Positions 1 through 9,490 of a stretch of DNA of 64,000 nt are shown here, piece after piece (position 1 is the stretch's first letter; each line of letters opens with the position of its first letter). Location: positions 40,576-104,575 of the forward strand of contig NZ_FUYP01000015.1 of assembly GCF_900168005.1 (NCBI RefSeq). The letters run 5' to 3'. The stretch comes from Sphingopyxis flava. GTDB lineage: Bacteria; Pseudomonadota; Alphaproteobacteria; Sphingomonadales; Sphingomonadaceae. Position numbers and translations under genes: made by a program. Below the pieces are notes generated by a model. The model did not search any database. It saw nothing but the letters and a program-made list of their open reading frames with translations, and was not told the DNA's origin.

Positions 1-51
1 CGGCCGAAGTGTTGAACACCTTCGATCGTCCAACAAATACGGTCCGATCGC

Positions 52-79
52 TTGACATCGGGCGCGACTCTCCTTAGCT
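52..79 (+). promoter_or_regulatory. Candidate housekeeping promoter upstream of rpsM
   Basis: A perfect TTGACA hexamer at 52-57 is followed after 16 bases by TTAGCT at 74-79, a weaker -10. It lies about 135 bases upstream of rpsM, in a stretch with no convincing gene. The -10 is poor, so this is an inference from the -35 and the spacing. Upstream ribosomal genes of the same operon may also read through. Confidence 0.4.
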
Positions 80-215
80 GCACCCCATTCCGACAGGCTG
101 ACCGGACGGCGAATCGCAGAAGGCGAATTCGTGGTCCGTTTTTTGCGTTGGAAATCAGACGCTTTGAGATAGGGCCGTTTGCCAGCGCGCCCTGTGGAGC
201 AGGAGAAAGTTTGCA

Positions 216-584
216 ATGGCTCGTATCGCGGGTGTCAATCTCCCGACCAACAAGCGCGTGATCATCGCGCTCACCTACATCCACGGCATTGGTCGCAAGA
301 CCGCCGTCGACATCGCCGACAAGCTGGGGATCGACCACAGCCGCCGCATCCAGGACCTGTCGGACGCCGAAGTCCTGCAGATCCGTGAAGCGATCGATGC
401 CGACCTTACGGTCGAAGGCGATCTTCGCCGCAACACGGCGATGAACATCAAGCGCCTGATGGACCTCGCCTGCTATCGCGGCCTGCGTCATCGCAAGGGC
501 CTTCCCGTTCGCGGCCAGCGCACGCACACCAACGCGCGCACCCGCAAGGGCAAGGCGAAGCCGATCGCCGGCAAGAAGAAGTAA
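216..584 (+). CDS. rpsM: 30S ribosomal protein S13
   Basis: This encodes the 122-residue S13 protein of the small-subunit head, which contacts the A- and P-site tRNAs and the intersubunit bridges. The N-terminal [10 protein letters not shown], the helix-two-turn-helix region with GIG (about residues 25-27), and the basic tail ending GKKK are typical and full length. The start is supported by an AGGAG sequence in 'caggagaaag' shortly upstream. It opens the rpsM-rpsK-rpoA-rplQ block, the usual order in alphaproteobacteria, where rpsD is elsewhere. Expression is expected to be growth-rate controlled. Confidence 0.98.
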   Translation: MARIAGVNLPTNKRVIIALTYIHGIGRKTAVDIADKLGIDHSRRIQDLSDAEVLQIREAIDADLTVEGDLRRNTAMNIKRLMDLACYRGLRHRKGLPVRGQRTHTNARTRKGKAKPIAGKKK

Positions 585-661
585 GCCGGTTTTTCCGCGC
601 CGGCGGCCGCCCCTTCGGCTGCGCCCCGGCCCGCTTCATGGATTAGGTAGGATTCAGCATC

Positions 662-1051
662 ATGGCTCGTGAACCGCAGCGCCTTCGCCGGCGCGAACGC
701 AAGAATATCTCGTCGGGTGTGGCCCACGTCAACGCGACTTTCAACAACACGATGATCACCATCACCGACGCGCAAGGCAATGCAATTGCATGGTCGAGCG
801 CCGGCATGATGGGCTTCAAGGGCAGCCGCAAATCGACCCCTTACGCGGCGCAGGTGTGCGCCGAGGATGCGGGCAAGAAGGCCGCCGAACATGGCGTCCG
901 CACGCTTGAGGTCGAGGTCAAAGGCCCCGGCGCGGGCCGCGAGTCTGCTCTTCGTGCCCTGCAGGCGGTCGGTTTCCACATCACCTCGATCCGGGACGTG
1001 ACCCCCATCCCGCACAATGGCGTCCGCCCGGCCAAGCGCCGCCGCGTCTGA
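662..1051 (+). CDS. rpsK: 30S ribosomal protein S11
   Basis: This encodes the 129-residue S11 protein of the small-subunit platform, which binds 16S rRNA near the mRNA exit. The sequence carries the conserved HVNATFNNT segment and ends in the standard [17 protein letters not shown] tail, which reaches full family length. It follows rpsM with a gap of about 77 bases and precedes rpoA, so it belongs to the same transcription unit. The start ATG opens [15 protein letters not shown], with the arginine-rich N-terminus usual in alphaproteobacteria. Confidence 0.98.
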   Translation: MAREPQRLRRRERKNISSGVAHVNATFNNTMITITDAQGNAIAWSSAGMMGFKGSRKSTPYAAQVCAEDAGKKAAEHGVRTLEVEVKGPGAGRESALRALQAVGFHITSIRDVTPIPHNGVRPAKRRRV

Positions 1052-1154
1052 CGTCTTTTTAGGGGGCGTCCCACGCCGGGGCGCCGCCTGCACCAAATCT
1101 CTCGCTGGACCGGTGGCCGACCCCCGCCTGTCCCGCCAAAGCAAAGGGAAGTCC

Positions 1155-2213
1155 ATGACTGTCAATATCCGGAACTGGCAGGAATTGAAGAAGCCCAGCA
1201 ACCTGGAAATCAAGGCCGGCGGCGACGGCAAGCGCAAGGCGACCTTCGTGGCCGAACCGCTCGAGCGCGGCTTTGGCCTGACGCTCGGCAACGCGCTGCG
1301 CCGCGTGCTGCTCTCGTCGCTCCAGGGCGCTGCGATCACCTCGATCAAGATCGAGAATGTGCTGCACGAATTCTCCAGCCTCGCCGGCGTTCGGGAAGAT
1401 GTCACCGACATCGTCCTCAATGTGAAGCAGATCGCGCTCAAGATGGAAGGCGAAGGCCCGAAGCGGCTCCAGCTTTCGGCAACCGGACCCGCGACGGTGA
1501 AGGCGGGTGACATCATGGTATCGGGTGACATCAAGGTGATGAACCCCAACCATGTCATCTGCCACCTCGACGAGGGTGCGACGCTGAACATGGAACTCGT
1601 TGCCGATACCGGCAAGGGCTATGTTCCGGCTACCGCCAACCGCCCGGCCGATGCGCCGATCGGTCTGATCCCGGTCGACTCGCTTTATTCGCCGGTCCGT
1701 CAGGTCGCCTACAAGGTCGACAATGCCCGCATCGGGCAGGAGCTTGACTATGACAAGCTCAACCTGACCGTCGAAACCGACGGCACGGTCACGCCGGAAG
1801 ATGCCGTCGCCTATGCCGCGCGCATCCTTCAGGACCAGTTGCAGGTCTTCGTCCACTTCGAAGAAGCGATGAACGACAGCGGCCTGATCGGCATGGCAGC
1901 CCCCTCGGCAGCCAGCGACGAATCGGACGTCAATCAGCTCAATCGCTTCCTTCTGAAGAAGGTCGACGAGCTCGAACTCTCGGTCCGCAGTGCAAACTGC
2001 CTCAAGAACGACAACATCATCTACATCGGTGACCTCGTTCAGAAGACCGAAGCCGAAATGCTGCGCACTCCGAACTTCGGTCGCAAGTCCTTGAACGAAA
2101 TCAAGGAAGTGCTCTCGTCGATGGGCCTGCGCCTCGGCATGGATATCCCCGGCTGGCCGCCCGAGAACATCGAGGAGATGGCCAAGAAGCTGGAACAGGA
2201 ACTGCTGGGCTAA
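1155..2213 (+). CDS. rpoA: DNA-directed RNA polymerase subunit alpha
   Basis: This is the 352-residue alpha subunit, which nucleates RNA polymerase assembly through its N-terminal domain and contacts UP elements and activators through its C-terminal domain. The frame is open further upstream, but the ATG at 1155 ([14 protein letters not shown]) matches the alphaproteobacterial N-terminus and follows 'aagggaag'. The N-terminal domain holds the [16 protein letters not shown] helix. The C-terminal domain begins near residue 250 and contains the helix-hairpin-helix segment around [16 protein letters not shown]. It sits between rpsK and rplQ, as expected. Confidence 0.97.
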   Translation: MTVNIRNWQELKKPSNLEIKAGGDGKRKATFVAEPLERGFGLTLGNALRRVLLSSLQGAAITSIKIENVLHEFSSLAGVREDVTDIVLNVKQIALKMEGEGPKRLQLSATGPATVKAGDIMVSGDIKVMNPNHVICHLDEGATLNMELVADTGKGYVPATANRPADAPIGLIPVDSLYSPVRQVAYKVDNARIGQELDYDKLNLTVETDGTVTPEDAVAYAARILQDQLQVFVHFEEAMNDSGLIGMAAPSAASDESDVNQLNRFLLKKVDELELSVRSANCLKNDNIIYIGDLVQKTEAEMLRTPNFGRKSLNEIKEVLSSMGLRLGMDIPGWPPENIEEMAKKLEQELLG

Positions 2214-2334
2214 AGATCGCATTCGCCCCGGTGAAAGCCGGGGCTGCTATAGCGGCGGGAAAAGGGTCGGCCCCTTAAATCGACCTGGCTTGGGGTACCT
2301 CGCACGGCCCCATTGACAAACGAAGGAAAATATC

Positions 2335-2754
2335 ATGCGTCATAAATCGGGTGGCCGGAAGCTGCAGCGCACCAGCGCGCACCGCACGGCCCTGTTCCGC
2401 AACATGTCGGCTGCGCTCATCAAGCATGAGCAGATCACGACGACCGTCGCCAAGGCGAAGGAACTGCGTCCCTATGTCGAAAAGCTCGTGACGCTCGCCA
2501 AGCGCGGCGGTCTTGCCAATCGCCGCCTCGCACAGAGCCGGTTGATGGACGACACCCAGCTCGCCAAGCTGTTCGACGTGCTCGCCGAGCGCTACAAGGA
2601 CCGCAACGGCGGCTACACGCGCATCATCAAGGCCGGTATCCGCGCTTCCGACGCCGCTCCGATCGCGATCATCGAGTTTGTCGACCGCGACGTGGAAGCC
2701 AAGGGCCAGGATTCGGGCCCGGTGAACGCCGAGGATGAATTCGAAGAGGCCTGA
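2335..2754 (+). CDS. rplQ: 50S ribosomal protein L17
   Basis: This encodes the 139-residue L17 protein, a large-subunit protein near the exit tunnel. It begins [19 protein letters not shown], the classic L17 signature, and the core ([24 protein letters not shown]) is complete. The C-terminal acidic extension rich in E and D is common in alphaproteobacteria. An 'acgaaggaaaatatc' ribosome binding site precedes the ATG. It is the last gene of the operon; a strong hairpin plus T-run follows 24 bases after its stop. Confidence 0.98.
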   Translation: MRHKSGGRKLQRTSAHRTALFRNMSAALIKHEQITTTVAKAKELRPYVEKLVTLAKRGGLANRRLAQSRLMDDTQLAKLFDVLAERYKDRNGGYTRIIKAGIRASDAAPIAIIEFVDRDVEAKGQDSGPVNAEDEFEEA

Positions 2755-2777
2755 CAAGGGCTCCGGTCACGGACATG

Positions 2778-2812
2778 AAGGGCGGCCCCCCGATAGGATG
2801 GCCGCCCTTTTT
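2778..2812 (+). terminator. Rho-independent terminator of the rpsM-rplQ operon
   Basis: A perfect 10-base inverted repeat (AAGGGCGGCC at 2778-2787 and GGCCGCCCTT at 2800-2809) with a 12-base loop runs into a T-tract ending at 2812. It lies just after rplQ and closes the operon. Confidence 0.92.
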
Positions 2813-2959
2813 CGTTGGGGCGCGAGGCGAGCGCCTTCCCCCGGGCTCCGCGGGTTATGATGAGAACGCCCCGCAGCGCCCCGAATCCCCTTGCTCGCTC
2901 CTTTTCCATCCTTACAGTGCCGCGCATTATTATTACCCGACGATGAGGATCGCCTTGCC

Positions 2960-5116
2960 ATGTCCCGACCTTCCTTTCGCGCCCCGCTGGCGCTGGCCCT
3001 GCTGATGTCGGCCCCCGCCAATGCGCAGGCTGCCGAAAGGGCGGCGGCGGCTCCCATGCCCTCGCTCACCTATCCCGACACGGTGCGCGGCGACACCGTC
3101 GAAACCCAGTTCGGGGTTGATGTCGCCGATCCCTATCGCTGGCTCGAGGATGATGTCCGGGTCAATCCCAAGGTCGCAGAGTGGGTGGCCGCCCAGAACG
3201 CGGTGACCGACGCCTATCTGGACACATTGCCGGGACGCGACATCTTTGCGACGCGGATGAGCGAGCTTTATAATTATGAGCGGTTCGGCCTCCCGGAAAA
3301 AGCGGGCAACCGCTATTTCTACACCCGCAATGACGGGCTGCAGCCGCAGTCGGTGCTCTATGTCCGCGAGGGACTGACGGGAGAAGCGAAGGTACTGATC
3401 GATCCCAACGGGTGGGCCAAAGACGGCGCGACCGCGCTCGCGGAATGGACGCCGTCGAAGGATGGCGCCTATCTGCTCTATTCGGTGCAGGACGGCGGGA
3501 CCGATTGGCGCATCGTTCGTGTGATGGACGTTGCGACCGGCAAGGACCTGCCCGACGAGGTGCAATGGGTAAAATATTCCGCGCTCGACTGGGCGAAGGA
3601 CGGCAGCGGCTTTTACTATTCGCGATTTCCAGCGCCCGACGCGCGCGATGCTTTCCAGTCGCTCAACGAAAATCACGCCATCTATTTTCACAGGCTCGGC
3701 ACGCCGCAGTCCGAGGACGTGCTGATCCACGCCTCACCGGACAAGCCCGCACTCAACCATAGCGCCCAGGTGACCGATGATGGGCAATATCTCATCGTGA
3801 CGTCCTCGGAGGGAACCGACGAACGCTATGGTGTGACGCTTTATCAGCTCGGCAAGAAGGGCGCGAAGCCCCGTGTGCTCGTCGGGGATTTTGCGAATAA
3901 CTGGGAATATGTCGGCAACGAGGGGCCGCTCTTCATCTTCCTCACCAACAAGGATGCGCCGCGCCAGCGGATCGTCGCAATGGATATCCGCAGGCCGAAG
4001 GCGCTGACGCCGTTGGTCGCCGAGAGTGAGGCGACGCTCGTCGGGGCCTCGCAGGTCGGAAACCGCATCATTCTCTCCTATCTCGGCGATGCGAAGTCGG
4101 AGGCCCGAATGGTGACGCTGGCGGGCCAGCCCGTCGCCAATATCAATCTCGCAGACATCGGCGCCGCCGCGGGCTTCGGCGGCAAGCCGGGGGATCCCGA
4201 GACCTTCTACTCCTTTTCGAGCTACGCACGGCCAACGACCATCTACCGCCTCGATACGGCGACCGGAGCGAGCAGTATCTTCGCCGAACCCAAGCTGACT
4301 TTCGACCCCAAGCAATTCTCGGTCGAGCAGCGTTTCTATCATTCGAAGGACGGCACCGAGGTGCCAATGTTCCTGGTCATGAAGAAGGGAATCGACCGCA
4401 GCAAAGGTTCACCGACGCTGCTTTACGGCTACGGCGGCTTCAACGTCTCGATGATCCCCGCCTTCTCGCCGACCAAGCTCGCCTGGGTCGACAAGGGCGG
4501 CGTCCTTGCCATTGCGAACCTGCGCGGCGGAGGCGAATATGGCAAGGCGTGGCACGATGCCGGCCGCCTCGACAAGAAGCAGAACGTCTTCGACGATTTC
4601 ATTGCCGCGGGTGAATATCTGATCCGTGAAGGGATCACTGGCAAAGGCCAGCTCGCGATCGAGGGCGGATCGAACGGCGGACTGCTCGTCGGCGCGGTGA
4701 CCAACCAGCGCCCTGATCTCTTCGCGGCCGCGCTGCCCGCGGTCGGCGTGATGGACATGCTGCGCTTCGACCGCTTTACCGCCGGGCGCTATTGGGTCGA
4801 CGATTATGGCTATCCCTCGAAAGAGGCGGATTTCCATAACATTTTGTCCTATTCGCCCTATCACAACATCAAGGACGACGTCGAATATCCCGCGGTCCTG
4901 GTGACAACCGCCGACACCGACGATCGTGTGGTGCCGGGGCACAGCTTCAAATATACCGCAGCGCTCCAGCACGCCAAGGCAGGCGACAAGCCGCACCTCA
5001 TACGCATCGAGACGCGCGCTGGTCACGGGTCGGGCAAGCCGACCGACAAGATCATCGCCGAGGCGGCGGATAAATACGCCTTCGCCGCGAAATGGACCGG
5101 ACTGAACGTCGAATAG
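2960..5116 (+). CDS. Secreted prolyl oligopeptidase family (S9A) serine peptidase
   Basis: This is a 718-residue enzyme that cleaves peptides after proline. The ATG at 2960 gives a signal peptide (SRPSFRAPLALALLMSAPANAQA), so the protein is predicted to be periplasmic or exported; an earlier in-frame start would bury the signal. An N-terminal region and beta-propeller come first. The alpha/beta-hydrolase catalytic domain occupies roughly the last 250 residues, with the nucleophile in EGGSNGG, the acid in TADTDDRVVPGH and the histidine in RAGHGSGKPTDK. All three triad residues are present. Its 3' end overlaps the next gene by 25 bases, suggesting coupling. The substrate cannot be told from sequence. 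Confidence 0.93.
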   Translation: MSRPSFRAPLALALLMSAPANAQAAERAAAAPMPSLTYPDTVRGDTVETQFGVDVADPYRWLEDDVRVNPKVAEWVAAQNAVTDAYLDTLPGRDIFATRMSELYNYERFGLPEKAGNRYFYTRNDGLQPQSVLYVREGLTGEAKVLIDPNGWAKDGATALAEWTPSKDGAYLLYSVQDGGTDWRIVRVMDVATGKDLPDEVQWVKYSALDWAKDGSGFYYSRFPAPDARDAFQSLNENHAIYFHRLGTPQSEDVLIHASPDKPALNHSAQVTDDGQYLIVTSSEGTDERYGVTLYQLGKKGAKPRVLVGDFANNWEYVGNEGPLFIFLTNKDAPRQRIVAMDIRRPKALTPLVAESEATLVGASQVGNRIILSYLGDAKSEARMVTLAGQPVANINLADIGAAAGFGGKPGDPETFYSFSSYARPTTIYRLDTATGASSIFAEPKLTFDPKQFSVEQRFYHSKDGTEVPMFLVMKKGIDRSKGSPTLLYGYGGFNVSMIPAFSPTKLAWVDKGGVLAIANLRGGGEYGKAWHDAGRLDKKQNVFDDFIAAGEYLIREGITGKGQLAIEGGSNGGLLVGAVTNQRPDLFAAALPAVGVMDMLRFDRFTAGRYWVDDYGYPSKEADFHNILSYSPYHNIKDDVEYPAVLVTTADTDDRVVPGHSFKYTAALQHAKAGDKPHLIRIETRAGHGSGKPTDKIIAEAADKYAFAAKWTGLNVE

Positions 5117-6225
5117 GACCGGCGCTGGCGCGCGCCGCGGCGATCTTCGCGCTCGCGGCCTTCCTGCTGTGGGCGATGCTTCCGAACGGGGACGCGGCGC
5201 GGATCGAGCGGCACGCTCCATGCTATGACCCTGCGCGTCTGCCGCCGGTTATCGAGCGCAGCGATGGGCAGCGGGCGATGCGGCTCAGCATTCTGCTCTA
5301 CAATGTCGAAGGATTGCCCTTTCCCGCGCGGCTCGAACGCAAAGGCCAATTGAACCGCATCGCGGGCTGGCTCGAGCGCCGCCGCGCCGCGGGGCAGGCG
5401 CCCGACATCGTGTTTTTGCACAAGGCTTTTACCCCCGCCGCCTCCGCGATCACGGCGGCGGGCGGCTACGATTGGATATTGCCGGGCCCGTCGCGCGATC
5501 TGAAGCGCAGCCCGGCGGCGGCAGCGCCGCGCCCTGCTGGCTATGATGCTGGAGCGCGGTGGTTCAAGGGCGAGGGTGTCGGCAAGTGGCTCGACAGCGG
5601 GCTCTATATCGCGACCGACCTGCCGCTCCTTGTCCTCCACACCGCGCCCTTCAGCTCCGGCGCCTGCGCAGGATACGACTGCCTCGCCAATAAGGGCGGA
5701 ATGGTGGCGACCCTGATCATCCCCGGCGTCCCCGAGCCGATCCGGCTCTTCAACACCCACCGCAATTCGCGCGAGCCTTCGGGCGTTGCGATCGCGCGCG
5801 CCGAAGCTGCGCATCGCATCCAGACAATGGAGAATGACCGGCTGCTTGCTCAAACCATGGCGGGTCCGATCATCGCGGCGGGCGATTTCAACATGCGGCG
5901 CGCCGGCGATCGCACCGGCCGCTTTGCAAGCGATATCGGCTTCCGGCTGATCGCCCCGCAATCAGGGGACGGAATGGCCGCCCGGCCCGCTGCGATGAGC
6001 GACGAGAGCGCTTGGGCGGCGCTCCAGGATCTGATCGGTGTCGCAAGCGGCGCAAAGGTCGAAATCGCGCCGCTGGCGGTGACGAGCCTCTTCGATGGCA
6101 CCCGGGGCCCTCGCCTCTCGGACCACAATGCGACCTATGCGGTGGTCGAACTGCGCTGGCGCGGCGACACCCCGTCGCTCGCCCACTTCGCTCCGCCGCC
6201 CTGCAGCGAGCCCAAGGGGATTTGA
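5092..6225 (+). CDS. Membrane-anchored or exported endonuclease/exonuclease/phosphatase-fold protein
   Basis: This is a 377-residue protein of the EEP superfamily (DNase I, Mg-dependent phosphodiesterase and phosphatase fold). Visible family marks are the ILLYNVEG strand, the asparagine and histidine in RLFNTHRN, GDFNMR and the terminal SDHNATYAVV, which together form the metal and phosphate site. A hydrophobic segment near residues 12-30 (ARAAAIFALAAFLLWAML) is a signal anchor, placing the enzyme outside the cytoplasmic membrane. It starts inside the 3' end of the peptidase gene (25-base overlap). Whether the substrate is nucleic acid, sphingomyelin-like lipid or a phosphate ester is not evident. 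Confidence 0.85.
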   Translation: MDRTERRIGPALARAAAIFALAAFLLWAMLPNGDAARIERHAPCYDPARLPPVIERSDGQRAMRLSILLYNVEGLPFPARLERKGQLNRIAGWLERRRAAGQAPDIVFLHKAFTPAASAITAAGGYDWILPGPSRDLKRSPAAAAPRPAGYDAGARWFKGEGVGKWLDSGLYIATDLPLLVLHTAPFSSGACAGYDCLANKGGMVATLIIPGVPEPIRLFNTHRNSREPSGVAIARAEAAHRIQTMENDRLLAQTMAGPIIAAGDFNMRRAGDRTGRFASDIGFRLIAPQSGDGMAARPAAMSDESAWAALQDLIGVASGAKVEIAPLAVTSLFDGTRGPRLSDHNATYAVVELRWRGDTPSLAHFAPPPCSEPKGI

Positions 6226-6282
6226 CGCCGGCCTTTCCTGCCCCCATCTAGGCATCGCCCCCCCCAGCTGAAAGAGACGTCC

Positions 6283-6786
6283 ATGTCCTTTGCCCTCGCC
6301 TTCACTGCCACCCGGCCCGTCGAGCGCTGGGCCGAAATCGCGGACGCCGCCGAGGCGCTCGTCGCGGGCGAAGCCGACGCAATTGCCAATATGGCGAATG
6401 TGGCGGCGCTGATCTGGGAGGCGATACCCGACCTCAACTGGGCGGGCTTCTACCGCTTTGACGGGAGCGAGCTCGTCCTCGGCCCCTTCCAGGGCAAGGC
6501 CGCATGCATCCGCATCGCGCTCGACAAGGGTGTGTGCGGCGCTGCAGCGCGGCTGCGCGCGAGCCAGCGTGTCGACGACGTCCTCGCCTTCCCCGGCCAT
6601 ATCGCCTGCGATGCTGCGAGCCGCAGCGAACTCGTCGTTCCGATCGTTACTCAGGACCGGCTGATCGGCGTACTCGACCTCGACAGCCCGCTGCCCTCGC
6701 GCTTCACCCCTGACGACCAGGCGGGCGCCGAGGCCTTGGTCGCACGCATCGCTCTCTCCCTCACGGGCCAAACTGACCCAGAATGA
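6283..6786 (+). CDS. msrC: Free methionine-(R)-sulfoxide reductase (GAF domain)
   Basis: This is a 167-residue single GAF-domain enzyme that reduces free methionine-R-sulfoxide, using cysteine chemistry recycled by thioredoxin. The fRMsr marks are visible: NWAGFYRF, LGPFQGKAACIRI with the first cysteine, GVCG with the second, and the SELVVPI strand preceded by the third cysteine in HIACDAASRSE. It begins after a short gap with 'agctgaaagagacg' upstream of the ATG. It repairs oxidised methionine pools, matching the oxidative-stress theme of neighbouring genes. Family naming varies (msrC or yebR). Confidence 0.9.
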   Translation: MSFALAFTATRPVERWAEIADAAEALVAGEADAIANMANVAALIWEAIPDLNWAGFYRFDGSELVLGPFQGKAACIRIALDKGVCGAAARLRASQRVDDVLAFPGHIACDAASRSELVVPIVTQDRLIGVLDLDSPLPSRFTPDDQAGAEALVARIALSLTGQTDPE

Positions 6787-6832
6787 GACGCTGTTGAGGG
6801 TTAACGGATTCGCTGGTCTCCCTGCTTTTTGC

Positions 6833-6848
6833 TAAACCATCTGTTAAC
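6833..6848 (+). promoter_or_regulatory. Possible CtrA-like half-site pair
   Basis: TAAA at 6833-6836 and TTAAC at 6844-6848 are separated by 7 bases, resembling the TTAA-N7-TTAA CtrA box with one mismatch. A second GTTAAC lies 40 bases upstream at 6800-6805. The site is 46 bases before the glycine-zipper gene, so it could control that gene. The match is imperfect and the assignment is tentative. Confidence 0.25.
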
Positions 6849-6893
6849 CAGCCGCTCCCCTGAACCGCGAGCCGCTGAAACAGGGAGTTAGCC

Positions 6894-7823
6894 ATGCGCA
6901 CAGTCTTGCTCTTGGGAATTGCAGCGGGATCGTTGCTGCTGCCGGCACCTGCATCGCGCGCAGAGGCATCGATGCCCTTATCGCACGGCACGGTAAATTT
7001 GATCGAGGGCACAGCGTTCGGGAATGATGCGCACCCGAAGCTCGATTATGGTACGCCCACTGCGTCCGACACGCGGGTTTACACCGGCTATCCCGACCGC
7101 ATTCCGAGCGAGGTCGAATATCGCCACGGTCCCGCCTTCCCCGCTCCGCCGCCCGACGCGGTCTACAGCGGCACCTATGAGGCTGAGGGGCGCTGGACCG
7201 GAAGGTGGGACGGGATTTACGAAACCCCCGACGGACGTCGCTACGAAGGACATTATGAGGGCAGTGTCGAGGGCCGCCCTGGCGTGGGGTATCTGCCTCC
7301 ACCGGTCTATGAGGACAAATATCGTGGCGGCTATGATCCGGATCACGACGCCGAAATGGCGCGCCGCTGCGGACATGGTAACGCGGTCGGCGGTGCAATC
7401 GCAGGCGGTCTGATCGGCGGCGTCGCGGGGAACCGCATCGCGGGCCGGGGGAACCGTACGGCCGGGACCGCGATCGGCGGCGCCGTGGGCGCGATCGCGG
7501 GCGCCGCGATCGGCAGCGAGGCCGACCGCAAAGATTGCGAGAGCTGGTGGGCCAGCCGCGGCCAATATCATGACCGCTACTATCCCGGCGGCTATTATCC
7601 GGGCGGTACCAGCGTCTATCACCACGGCTATGGATATGGCTACGGCTATGGCTGGTACACGCCCGGTGTTGTCGTGACGACGATCATCACTCATGGTGCG
7701 CCCGTAGTCACCGAGCGCGTCGAAACCTCGACCCGGACCTATTATGAGACAGTGCCGGTGCGCAAACGCCATGTCGCCAAGAAGAAGTGGAAACCGAAAC
7801 CGAAGCCGCGCTGCGTCTGCTGA
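6894..7823 (+). CDS. Glycine-zipper 2TM-domain envelope protein
   Basis: This 309-residue exported protein has a clear signal peptide (RTVLLLGIAAGSLLLPAPASRAEA). The middle (about residues 165-205) is a glycine zipper with GGAIAGGLIGGVAGN and GGAVGAIAGAAIG, the small-residue helical hairpin of the 2TM/Rick_17kDa group of outer-membrane-associated proteins. It is followed by a Tyr/Gly-rich stretch with repeated GY units. The tail is strongly basic (KRHVAKKKWKPKPKPRCVC) and ends in two cysteines. It has its own upstream region of about 107 bases and no co-oriented partner downstream. A structural envelope role is likely, but the exact function is unknown. Confidence 0.8.
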   Translation: MRTVLLLGIAAGSLLLPAPASRAEASMPLSHGTVNLIEGTAFGNDAHPKLDYGTPTASDTRVYTGYPDRIPSEVEYRHGPAFPAPPPDAVYSGTYEAEGRWTGRWDGIYETPDGRRYEGHYEGSVEGRPGVGYLPPPVYEDKYRGGYDPDHDAEMARRCGHGNAVGGAIAGGLIGGVAGNRIAGRGNRTAGTAIGGAVGAIAGAAIGSEADRKDCESWWASRGQYHDRYYPGGYYPGGTSVYHHGYGYGYGYGWYTPGVVVTTIITHGAPVVTERVETSTRTYYETVPVRKRHVAKKKWKPKPKPRCVC

Positions 7824-7848
7824 AGAGCCCGGCCCCAAGCAACAGGGA

Positions 7849-7869
7849 CGCCCCTCCGATCGAAGGGCG
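7849..7869. terminator. Short hairpin between convergent genes
   Basis: A 5-base stem (CGCCC at 7849-7853 with GGGCG at 7865-7869) with an 11-base loop is followed by GGCTTTCC. It sits between the ends of the glycine-zipper gene and the convergent DUF2807 gene. The stem is short and the T-run poor, so it is only a possible terminator. Confidence 0.3.
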
Positions 7870-7973
7870 GGCTTTCCGTTGTCGGGGGAAGCAAGCCGGC
7901 GGCGTGTGCAGCTTCGGGCTGGCTTCGCTGCGCTTCGGCGCCGAGCCCAAGGCGCATAGCGTCTCCCCCAAAT

Positions 7974-8684
7974 CTATTTGCCTGCGCCGCACTCCACGCT
8001 GCCGCTCCCGACATTGCGCACCGTACAAACGGGCCGGCCGAGCACCACGGTCCGGCCAACGCCGCGAGCGGTGATCGCCGCGGTCCGGATCGCGCGAAGC
8101 CGGTGATCGCCCGCACCCTCGCTGTCGCTGATAAGCTCGCCAACCGCGAGTTCGCCTGCATCGACCGCCCCGCCGCCCGAAAATGTCATATTGGCCTGCC
8201 GCGCCGAACCGGCCAGCGTCATCGTGCCGTTGCCGACCATCGCCACGGATAGCCGGTCAGCATCGAGGCGCTTGACGACAAGTTGGCCGGGCCCACGCAG
8301 GCCGACAATCACGCGCGCACCCTTCAGCGTGCCGATCGTCAGCGATCCCGCACCTGCCACCATCGCCGAGCGCAGATTGGCGGCGTTGATACGGATTATC
8401 ACCGGCGCCGGACTTCTGCTCTTGCGCTCGTCGCCCGCGAAGCGGCGCTCGCCGATCACCAGCTTGCCGTCGCGTGCCTCGACGGTCAGGCGGTCGAGCG
8501 CGTCCTCCGGTCCGGTCGCCACCGCACTCACGGGCGCGCGCGTGACAATTTCGACCGCCACGTCGGCGTTGAGCTCGATCGCCTCGAAGCTGGTGAGCCC
8601 ATAGCGTTTCTCGGCCGCCATCGCGCAGACCGGGAGCAGCAGAGCGGAGGCCGCGAGCGCGGCGCATCGGAAGGGCGGCATCAT
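7974..8684 (-). CDS. Head GIN domain (DUF2807) exported protein
   Basis: This is a 236-residue protein with a signal peptide (ALAASALLLPVCAMA), followed by a DUF2807 auto-transporter-adhesin-like 'head GIN' beta-solenoid. The repeating short strands (VKRLDADRLSVAMVGNGTMTL, then ANMTFSGGGAVDAGEL) are typical. It is the second of two tandem DUF2807 genes, the other starting 40 bases upstream, behind sigF-nrsF on the same strand. It is therefore a plausible envelope-stress output of that regulon. Unlike its neighbour it has no lipobox, so it is probably periplasmic. The molecular function of the domain is unknown. Confidence 0.82.
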   Translation of the reverse strand: MMPPFRCAALAASALLLPVCAMAAEKRYGLTSFEAIELNADVAVEIVTRAPVSAVATGPEDALDRLTVEARDGKLVIGERRFAGDERKSRSPAPVIIRINAANLRSAMVAGAGSLTIGTLKGARVIVGLRGPGQLVVKRLDADRLSVAMVGNGTMTLAGSARQANMTFSGGGAVDAGELAVGELISDSEGAGDHRLRAIRTAAITARGVGRTVVLGRPVCTVRNVGSGSVECGAGK

Positions 8685-8724
8685 GATCCCGCCTTAGCCG
8701 CGCGCACGGATCGACGCCATAGGG

Positions 8725-9477
8725 TCAGCCGCAGGTGACGGTGCCCGATCCGGTCTTGCGGGTCGAGCATCTTGCGCCCCCGCCGATCTTGACGTCGCCC
8801 GACCCGAGCAAGCGCACCTCGGCGCGGCCGGTCGCCTGCGCCTTGACATCGCCCGACCCGGTTACCGAGACATCGAGCGTGTCGGCAAGCAATCCGTCGG
8901 CGTCGACGTCGCCCGAGCCGGTGAGGTTGATCTCACCCGAACCGACCTTTCCGCCCGCCACTTCAAGATCGCCCGAACCCGACATGTCGAGCTTGACGCG
9001 CGTTCCGCTGAGCTTCGCGATCTTGAGCTCGCCCGAGCCGGTGACCGCGGCCTCGGCGGCATCGCCTTCGACGCTGTCAGCCTCGACCGTGCCCGAGCCG
9101 GTCAGCTTGACCACGCTGAGCCGCGGCATGGTGATCATGATGTCGACATCGTCATGATCGCGGAAACTCCAGCTGCTTTTCTTGCGGCGGATCGCCAGCA
9201 TCGAGCCTTCGACCGCGATCTCGAGCTGGTCGAGCTCGGCCTGCGGCCCTTTGGCGCTGATCGCGAAGCTGTCACCACGGCGGATCGTCACCCCATAGGG
9301 GCCCGCTGCCTCGACGCCGGTGAAGCCGCTGAGCGCGAAAGATTTTGTGGCCGCCGGACCGGCGCTTTCCGCACGCGTGTCGCTCTTCTGACCGGTATCG
9401 GTCCTTTCGGCCCCGCTGCAGCCCGCCGCGGTCGCCAGCATCAGCGCAAGCAGCGTCATCCTCGTCCCGTATCGCAT
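8725..9477 (-). CDS. Head GIN domain (DUF2807) lipoprotein
   Basis: This is a 250-residue protein. I chose the ATG at 9477 because it gives a lipoprotein signal (RMTLLALMLATAAGCSG, lipobox cysteine near residue 20) and has a strong AAGGAG ribosome binding site 7 bases away; the longer open frame has neither. The rest is a DUF2807 beta-solenoid built from repeated 'TGSGxV/LxV' units that alternate polar and aliphatic residues. It lies between nrsF and a second DUF2807 gene in the same direction. An inverted repeat just upstream (9491-9514) suggests separate control. The function is unknown beyond an envelope location. Confidence 0.85.
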   Translation of the reverse strand: MRYGTRMTLLALMLATAAGCSGAERTDTGQKSDTRAESAGPAATKSFALSGFTGVEAAGPYGVTIRRGDSFAISAKGPQAELDQLEIAVEGSMLAIRRKKSSWSFRDHDDVDIMITMPRLSVVKLTGSGTVEADSVEGDAAEAAVTGSGELKIAKLSGTRVKLDMSGSGDLEVAGGKVGSGEINLTGSGDVDADGLLADTLDVSVTGSGDVKAQATGRAEVRLLGSGDVKIGGGARCSTRKTGSGTVTCG

Positions 9478-9490
9478 CGCCAATCTCCTT